Shown: in pieces, positions 56,512-61,102 of the stretch
Layout: each line of letters starts with the position of its first letter
Numbering within the stretch: position 1 is the first letter of the stretch
NCBI GenBank assembly: GCA_013151745.1
Contig: JAADHS010000160.1
Location: forward strand, 1 to 61,102
Direction of reading: 5' to 3'
DNA length: 61,102 bases
Source of the DNA: Gammaproteobacteria bacterium
GTDB taxonomy: Bacteria > Pseudomonadota > Gammaproteobacteria > JAADHS01
Position numbers and translations under genes: made by a program
The notes under the pieces: model-generated
The model's input: only the letters and a program-made list of their open reading frames with translations
Told to the model about the DNA's origin: nothing
The model's database searches: none

Positions 56512-57413
56512 TGCCTTTCCTGTCCTCACCATTGATGAGTCACTCTGAGTTTACGCAGATACATGCTCAGGTCAGTTTATGGCGCAATCGTTCACACATT
56601 GCCCGCAGCTACGGATCCGGCACGCATCGTTCCTGCTTTCGTGGGCAAGGCTTAGAAACGGTTGATACCCGCCCCTACCAACCAGGCGACAACATTCGGC
56701 ATATGGATTGGCGTGCAACGGCGCGTAGCGGCAAGCCCATCAGTAAGGTCTTTATGGATGAACGACAGCATAATCTTTTTTTGCTTATCGATCGCCGCCC
56801 GGCGATGTTTTTTGGTACACGCAATATGCTCAAAGTCACTGCTGCAATTAAAACAGCGGCGATACTTGCTTTTTCCTCCATCATCAATCACGACCGGGTA
56901 GGCGGCATTATTATTGATCAGCAACAACAGACCTTGTTCCCGTCAACACGAGCGCTTAATGCGACGCTAAAGTTGCTAACCGCCGCCGCCGCACCACAAA
57001 CTGAAAACACCCGGCAAGAAAACAATTCACTCGACAAAGCGTTGGCCACCGCGCTCATCACCGTCCCGAATAACGCCACGCTATGCTTAATTAGTGACTG
57101 TGATTTTGTAACCGCATCACAAACACACAAGGCGATATACGCACTCATTGATAAACACCCGGTACAAGCCTTTCAAATAACCGACCCGGCAGACTACAAA
57201 CTAGAGAACGTAGGAAAACTACGCATTGCCTCGCCTGATGGCACAGCAACTTGCACGATTGATACCCGCAATAAACAAATTCGCGATGCCTATGCCGTCC
57301 GCGCAACTGAACAGCAAAAGTGTATTCGCTTACAACTACATAGATGGGGTATCAAGCACCATACCATTCAAACTAATTACGACATATCAACTCAAATTGA
57401 AACCTTAATATGA
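56511..57413 (+). CDS. DUF58 protein
   Basis: 300 aa with the DUF58 motif: GQGLETVDTRPYQPGDNIRH then MDWRATARSGKPISKVFMDE. A VWA-like fold (LFLLIDRRPAMFFG) follows. Soluble. Standard second gene of moxR-bat clusters, usually thought to couple MoxR to the membrane VWA proteins. Confidence 0.9.
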   Translation: MPFLSSPLMSHSEFTQIHAQVSLWRNRSHIARSYGSGTHRSCFRGQGLETVDTRPYQPGDNIRHMDWRATARSGKPISKVFMDERQHNLFLLIDRRPAMFFGTRNMLKVTAAIKTAAILAFSSIINHDRVGGIIIDQQQQTLFPSTRALNATLKLLTAAAAPQTENTRQENNSLDKALATALITVPNNATLCLISDCDFVTASQTHKAIYALIDKHPVQAFQITDPADYKLENVGKLRIASPDGTATCTIDTRNKQIRDAYAVRATEQQKCIRLQLHRWGIKHHTIQTNYDISTQIETLI

Positions 57414-57850
57414 ACAAAGACATTCCCTTCAATATGCTGGCTGACATTGAGCTGCCTAACGAACCCAACTGGTATAGTGAGATCACTTTCGTTGTTATTG
57501 CGTCAGGCTTACTGCTCGCATTGATTGTTTGGCAAATAATTAAACGTAAACTTTCACAACAAACCAGGCTCGCAGAGCAGGCACTTGACGACGTCATCGA
57601 CCAACACCAATCAACGAGCATCAATCAACGAGAAGCGGCATTCCGTATTGCCACGGTATTGCGCCTCAGTCTCAATCTGTCACAACTGACACTACAAGCA
57701 CCTGATGCTCTGCAACATGAACAAACCCTTTGGCACAAAACCATCCAACAACTCGAACAGCTGCGTTACCAACACCACTGCGATACTCCGCTTTCCCCGG
57801 AATTAATCCAACAAGTACGGCGGTGGATTCAATACGGAGCAGCACACTAA
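57410..57850 (+). CDS. DUF4381 membrane protein
   Basis: 146 aa with the conserved opening MLADIELPNEPNWYSEIT before a single helix (about 25-45) and a cytoplasmic helical tail. It overlaps the DUF58 gene by 4 bp. Found only in this type of cluster; function unknown. Confidence 0.85.
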   Translation: MNKDIPFNMLADIELPNEPNWYSEITFVVIASGLLLALIVWQIIKRKLSQQTRLAEQALDDVIDQHQSTSINQREAAFRIATVLRLSLNLSQLTLQAPDALQHEQTLWHKTIQQLEQLRYQHHCDTPLSPELIQQVRRWIQYGAAH

Positions 57851-57854
57851 CATC

Positions 57855-58853
57855 ATGCTTCATTTTGACGCACCGCTATGGCTACTCGGCATCTTGCTTT
57901 TATTGATGGCTTATATAATTCAACGAAAACGACAGAGCACACCATCATCACCCACCCTCAGCACCCTGCGTCACCCCAAATACGCAATACTCAATGACAT
58001 TGCAACACAACAGCAAAAACGTGCCTCATCCACACCCTGGCTTTGGCTTGCAAGTTGTACTCTGCTCCTTATCGCACTCGCCGCACCCTACTGGCATGAC
58101 CCCAGTTCGGATCAACACGCCAATGGTCGTAATATTGTATTAGCGCTGGATGTATCCGATTCGATGCGTGCAGAAGATTTCATCATCGACGACAAGGTGG
58201 TCAACCGCCTGGCCATGCTTAAACACATTGTTGATCAATTCATCAAACAACAGACTGGCGATCGTTTCAGCTTAATTATTTTTGGCGATGATGCCTTTAC
58301 GCTCAGCCCACTGACCCGAGACCAAACCTTATTACGCAAGCTGCTCAGTGAACTTCAACCGAATATCGCCGGTATCAAAACAGCGTTGGGCGATGCTCTT
58401 TTTTTATCGATATCCCGCCTGGCTTCGGTAAATAATCAAGGGCTGGTGATTCTTTTAACGGATGGTGCGAACACCAGCGGTACACTACATCCAAAACAAG
58501 CATTACAGCTCGGTAAACAATCCGGGATCCCTGTTTACACCATCGGCATCGGTTCACATCGTCGCGTTGCTTTCCCCAAAGCCGAACTGGAAAAACCGAT
58601 ACTGACACATATGCCTCTGGATGAAACCTTACTACAGACGATTGCCAACGAAACAGGCGGACGTTATTTCAGAGCAGAGACCACTGAACTGCTAAGCCAG
58701 ATCACACAAGAAATCAGCGCCATCGAAACCATCACCAAAGAAGAAAAGCAAGCCATTTCCGGCACAGACGGTTACTGGATACCGGCATTACTGGCTTTAA
58801 TATTGTTGCTTTTGCATTACCATCTCAACTATAAGAAGGTTTTACCGGAGTAA
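57855..58853 (+). CDS. batA: BatA-like VWA-domain membrane protein
   Basis: 332 aa. Two N-terminal helices, a periplasmic VWA domain with MIDAS motif LDVSDSMRAEDF and a TDGANTSG loop, and a C-terminal helix (about 305-325). Bat proteins have been linked to stress tolerance and envelope integrity; the ligand here is unknown. Confidence 0.9.
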   Translation: MLHFDAPLWLLGILLLLMAYIIQRKRQSTPSSPTLSTLRHPKYAILNDIATQQQKRASSTPWLWLASCTLLLIALAAPYWHDPSSDQHANGRNIVLALDVSDSMRAEDFIIDDKVVNRLAMLKHIVDQFIKQQTGDRFSLIIFGDDAFTLSPLTRDQTLLRKLLSELQPNIAGIKTALGDALFLSISRLASVNNQGLVILLTDGANTSGTLHPKQALQLGKQSGIPVYTIGIGSHRRVAFPKAELEKPILTHMPLDETLLQTIANETGGRYFRAETTELLSQITQEISAIETITKEEKQAISGTDGYWIPALLALILLLLHYHLNYKKVLPE

Positions 58854-58862
58854 CCCGCACAG

Positions 58863-60518
58863 ATGAATTTCTATGAACTACATTGGCGAGAACCCCTATG
58901 GCTAGCTGCGCTGTTGTTATTGCTGCTGTTGATATTTTTACAACACCGAAGTAAACACAAACAAAATTTTCGCTTGAGTCATTTTGCAGATCGTCACCTG
59001 TTGCCCTATTTTATCAACCCTGGAAAGCCATTCAGGTACGGACTAATTTATAGCGCCTACAGCCTGTTGATCTTAGCCTTGAGCGGCCCCTTTTTAGTCT
59101 CTGACCAGCAACAGCAAAACCAGCATAAAGCCCTCGACATTGTTTTAATTGTTGACATTTCACCCTCGATGAATGCAACAGATATCACGCCTAATCGCCT
59201 GACTCGCGCCAAAGCCGAGATCAAAGATTTACTCCAACTGAGGGCAAGAGACCGAGTCGCTCTGATTACTTTTTCTGCCAATGCTTACTTAACCTTGCCG
59301 CTAACTCACGATAAAGACGTCATCCAGCAATTTGTTCAGGCGCTCAGCAGCGACCTGGTTCGCCGTAAAGGATCTAATCTCAGCCGAGCCATTGAATTGG
59401 CACAAGAAACTTTATCAGCAAGTAAAAGCAACAGTCGCGCTATTATTTTATTAAGCGATGGCGAACATCACACGCCGCGCATACAGCAACAAGCAAAAAT
59501 GCTACAACAACAAAACATTCCACTATTCGTCATGGGCATAGGCACGACCAGCGGCGCACCGGTTATCGATCATACAGGCAACACCCTGACTCACCAGGGT
59601 CTGCCCGTCATCTCGAAACTCAATTCAACCGCATTACAAAGTCTCGCACAGATTACCCAAGGGGTTTATAGCACGCCAACAGCAGACAATACCGGTTGGG
59701 GAAAAATCAATATAGAACTCGAACAACTCAGCACGCTGAATTCTTACGAAACTTACACACAAGCGACCTTTAAATTACCCCCTTGGCTGCTCATGACAGC
59801 CTTAATCCTGATCTTGCTACCGGCTCTACCTCGCGTCCGTTTTATAAGCTGGACACTTTTTTTAATTTTGCCTGTGACCACACTTTCACCAAGCGCCACC
59901 GCCAGTGCCTGGCAAGAAGCTCAAGCCCTTGCCGCACTGAAAAACAATGACCTCAATGTGGCGGAAAATCATTACCGCAACATAGGAGGATTTAATGGCA
60001 ACCTGGGTCGCGGCAGTGTCGCTTATAAAAAACAGCTCTGGCCACAAGCCGCTAAAAATTTCAACAAAGCAGTGCAATCCGCACAAACAGATCAAGAGCG
60101 TGCCAAAGCCCACTACAATCTCGGCAATGCACTTACCCAAATGAAAAAAACCAAGAGCGCTGTCATGGCCTATAAACAAGCACTGCGTTTCCAGCCCAAC
60201 TATCCCCGCGCTACGTTCAACTTAAACCTGGTAGAGCGAATTCAACACCTCCCAGCAACGCAGGATAAAAAGCAAACCGACACCCACATGCAACAACAAA
60301 CGCCCACTCGTACCGAGCAAAATGAAACCGGCCACCGCCCTTCAAAAAATGAAGACAACAAAACCACAGCTCAAATAAAACAGGAAAAACAGAGCTTGCA
60401 AACAGGCGAGTTTCAAGGTGCTTACATTCCGGAGAAATTGGAAAAACTACTGCAAAAAAGATATCTGCGCCGGGATCAAATCGACGGACTGAGCAAAGCG
60501 GAAACAAAACCATGGTGA
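58863..60518 (+). CDS. batB: BatB/BatC fusion: VWA domain plus TPR
   Basis: 551 aa. Two N-terminal helices, VWA domain with VDISPSMNATD, helix at about 305-322, another at about 328-346, then a periplasmic TPR region (about 350-455; AKAHYNLGNALTQMKKTKSA). A Gln/Thr/Lys-rich tail ends PEKLEKLLQKRYLRRDQIDG. BatB and BatC are separate genes in some bacteria; here they are one protein. Confidence 0.88.
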   Translation: MNFYELHWREPLWLAALLLLLLLIFLQHRSKHKQNFRLSHFADRHLLPYFINPGKPFRYGLIYSAYSLLILALSGPFLVSDQQQQNQHKALDIVLIVDISPSMNATDITPNRLTRAKAEIKDLLQLRARDRVALITFSANAYLTLPLTHDKDVIQQFVQALSSDLVRRKGSNLSRAIELAQETLSASKSNSRAIILLSDGEHHTPRIQQQAKMLQQQNIPLFVMGIGTTSGAPVIDHTGNTLTHQGLPVISKLNSTALQSLAQITQGVYSTPTADNTGWGKINIELEQLSTLNSYETYTQATFKLPPWLLMTALILILLPALPRVRFISWTLFLILPVTTLSPSATASAWQEAQALAALKNNDLNVAENHYRNIGGFNGNLGRGSVAYKKQLWPQAAKNFNKAVQSAQTDQERAKAHYNLGNALTQMKKTKSAVMAYKQALRFQPNYPRATFNLNLVERIQHLPATQDKKQTDTHMQQQTPTRTEQNETGHRPSKNEDNKTTAQIKQEKQSLQTGEFQGAYIPEKLEKLLQKRYLRRDQIDGLSKAETKPW

Positions 60519-61102
60519 AAATAAAAAAAGAAATTTGTAAGCTGGTCTTGTTATTTTTATTCACCGCGTCAAGCCTCGCTGCCGAGTTCACGGCTGAGGT
60601 GGATCGCAGCGAACTGAACGCCGACGAACATCTTACATTAACCTTATCACTGAACAACAGCGACACTCGGCTGCGCGCCCAAGGCGTCTCACCGAATATC
60701 GATTTATCTGTTTTAACCTCCGATTTTGACCTGGGTACACCAGAGGTGAAAAACCGTTACAATATCTATCGTAACCGAGGACGCTCTACTTCCAGCCTCA
60801 GCATTAGCCTTTTTCCTAAAGAAACGGGCAACTTCACCATCCCCGCCTTTCACCTTGACGGCTTGACAACCGCAACCTTACCCATTAAAGTTCAAGCCCC
60901 ATCGGATGCGCCACTGGCCTTTACCCAGGCCACCGTTAATCAGCAAAAAATCTGGGTGGGGCAGCAACTGGTCATCCATCTGGATCTCTTTACTCGTATC
61001 CCGTTAGAAAGTGCCAAACTGGGTGGCGCACTTGAAACCGAACCCACCCCACTGGAACTCATTGAACATATTCGGCTGCCGCGCACAGAACGAACTGAAA
61101 AA
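60512..61102 (+). CDS. batD: BatD-family protein (partial, runs off the window)
   Basis: Starts at ATG 60512, overlapping the end of the previous gene by 7 bp. Signal peptide (LVLLFLFTASSLAAE). At least two beta domains of the BatD type follow (AEVDRSELNADEHLTLTLSL; IYRNRGRSTSSLSISLFPKE; NQQKIWVGQQLVIHLDL). 197 codons are present and remain open at the right edge. Completes the aerotolerance-type bat cluster. Confidence 0.88.
   Translation, partial: MVKIKKEICKLVLLFLFTASSLAAEFTAEVDRSELNADEHLTLTLSLNNSDTRLRAQGVSPNIDLSVLTSDFDLGTPEVKNRYNIYRNRGRSTSSLSISLFPKETGNFTIPAFHLDGLTTATLPIKVQAPSDAPLAFTQATVNQQKIWVGQQLVIHLDLFTRIPLESAKLGGALETEPTPLELIEHIRLPRTERTEK

Noticed and set aside
1-61102. tRNA, rRNA, CRISPR arrays, complete IS elements, integrase
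   Set aside because: None was recognised on either strand. An automated tRNA/Rfam search could still find a small RNA that I cannot see by eye.

Overview
The window is a bacterial chromosome segment, most likely from an aquatic gammaproteobacterium with a sulfur- and metal-handling lifestyle. The evidence is a class I adenylate cyclase, the argH / hemC-hemD-hemX-hemY order, holC followed by valS, a complete ccmABCDEFGHI set, Lnt, several porins and OM barrels, and abundant cyclic-nucleotide signalling. No tRNA, rRNA, CRISPR array or complete insertion sequence was seen. The genus cannot be named from the sequence alone.

Layout. 1-10.7 kb is housekeeping: cyaA, a PAS/degenerate-GGDEF protein, argH, and the hemCDXY haem-precursor cluster. 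10.7-13.3 kb holds a beta-helix/FN3/CFI-box surface protein and an OM barrel. 13.4-20.7 kb is a sulfide-oxidation island: a DUF2892 membrane protein, a Crp/Fnr regulator, a sigma54 activator with the three-cysteine pattern of the polysulfide sensor FisR, and a leftward operon of persulfide dioxygenase, TauE-type exporter and sulfide:quinone oxidoreductase. A sigma54-type promoter precedes that operon, and a MITE-like palindrome lies in it. 21-26 kb is pepA-holC-valS. 26.2-29.7 kb is accessory DNA: a LysR/NTF2/quinone-reductase module, then a lone attC-like hairpin, a decayed aldolase and a VOC gene that look like an integron-cassette remnant. 29.8-32.4 kb carries lnt and a fatty-acid-hydroxylase-family gene.

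32.8-41.2 kb is the most unusual part. nikR and two porins are followed by a leftward five-gene operon: a His-rich peptide, an OM protein, a DUF4198 protein, a four-helix membrane protein with a Met/His loop, and an FMN-binding-like protein. Facing it is an 88-aa protein that is more than one third histidine. The divergent intergenic region holds four heptamers arranged symmetrically about one centre, over a near-consensus promoter for the operon. I read this as a NikR-type operator controlling a metal (probably nickel) handling system that lacks the usual Nik ABC or NiCoT permeases.

41.3-54.3 kb is a run of leftward genes: ccmABCDEFGHI, a TlpA-like lipoprotein, a small cytochrome c, two stand-alone beta-propeller proteins, and a GGDEF/EAL protein with a periplasmic CXXCH motif. 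The order suggests a haem/redox-sensing c-di-GMP module attached to cytochrome c maturation. 54.6-61.1 kb has an FGE-fold protein without its catalytic cysteines, divergent from a moxR-DUF58-DUF4381-batA-batB/C-batD cluster that runs off the right edge.

Dispersed intergenic elements include four copies of a ~34-bp repeat, a ~167-bp hairpin element with a solo end, and a ~50-bp direct repeat flanking the fisR-like gene.
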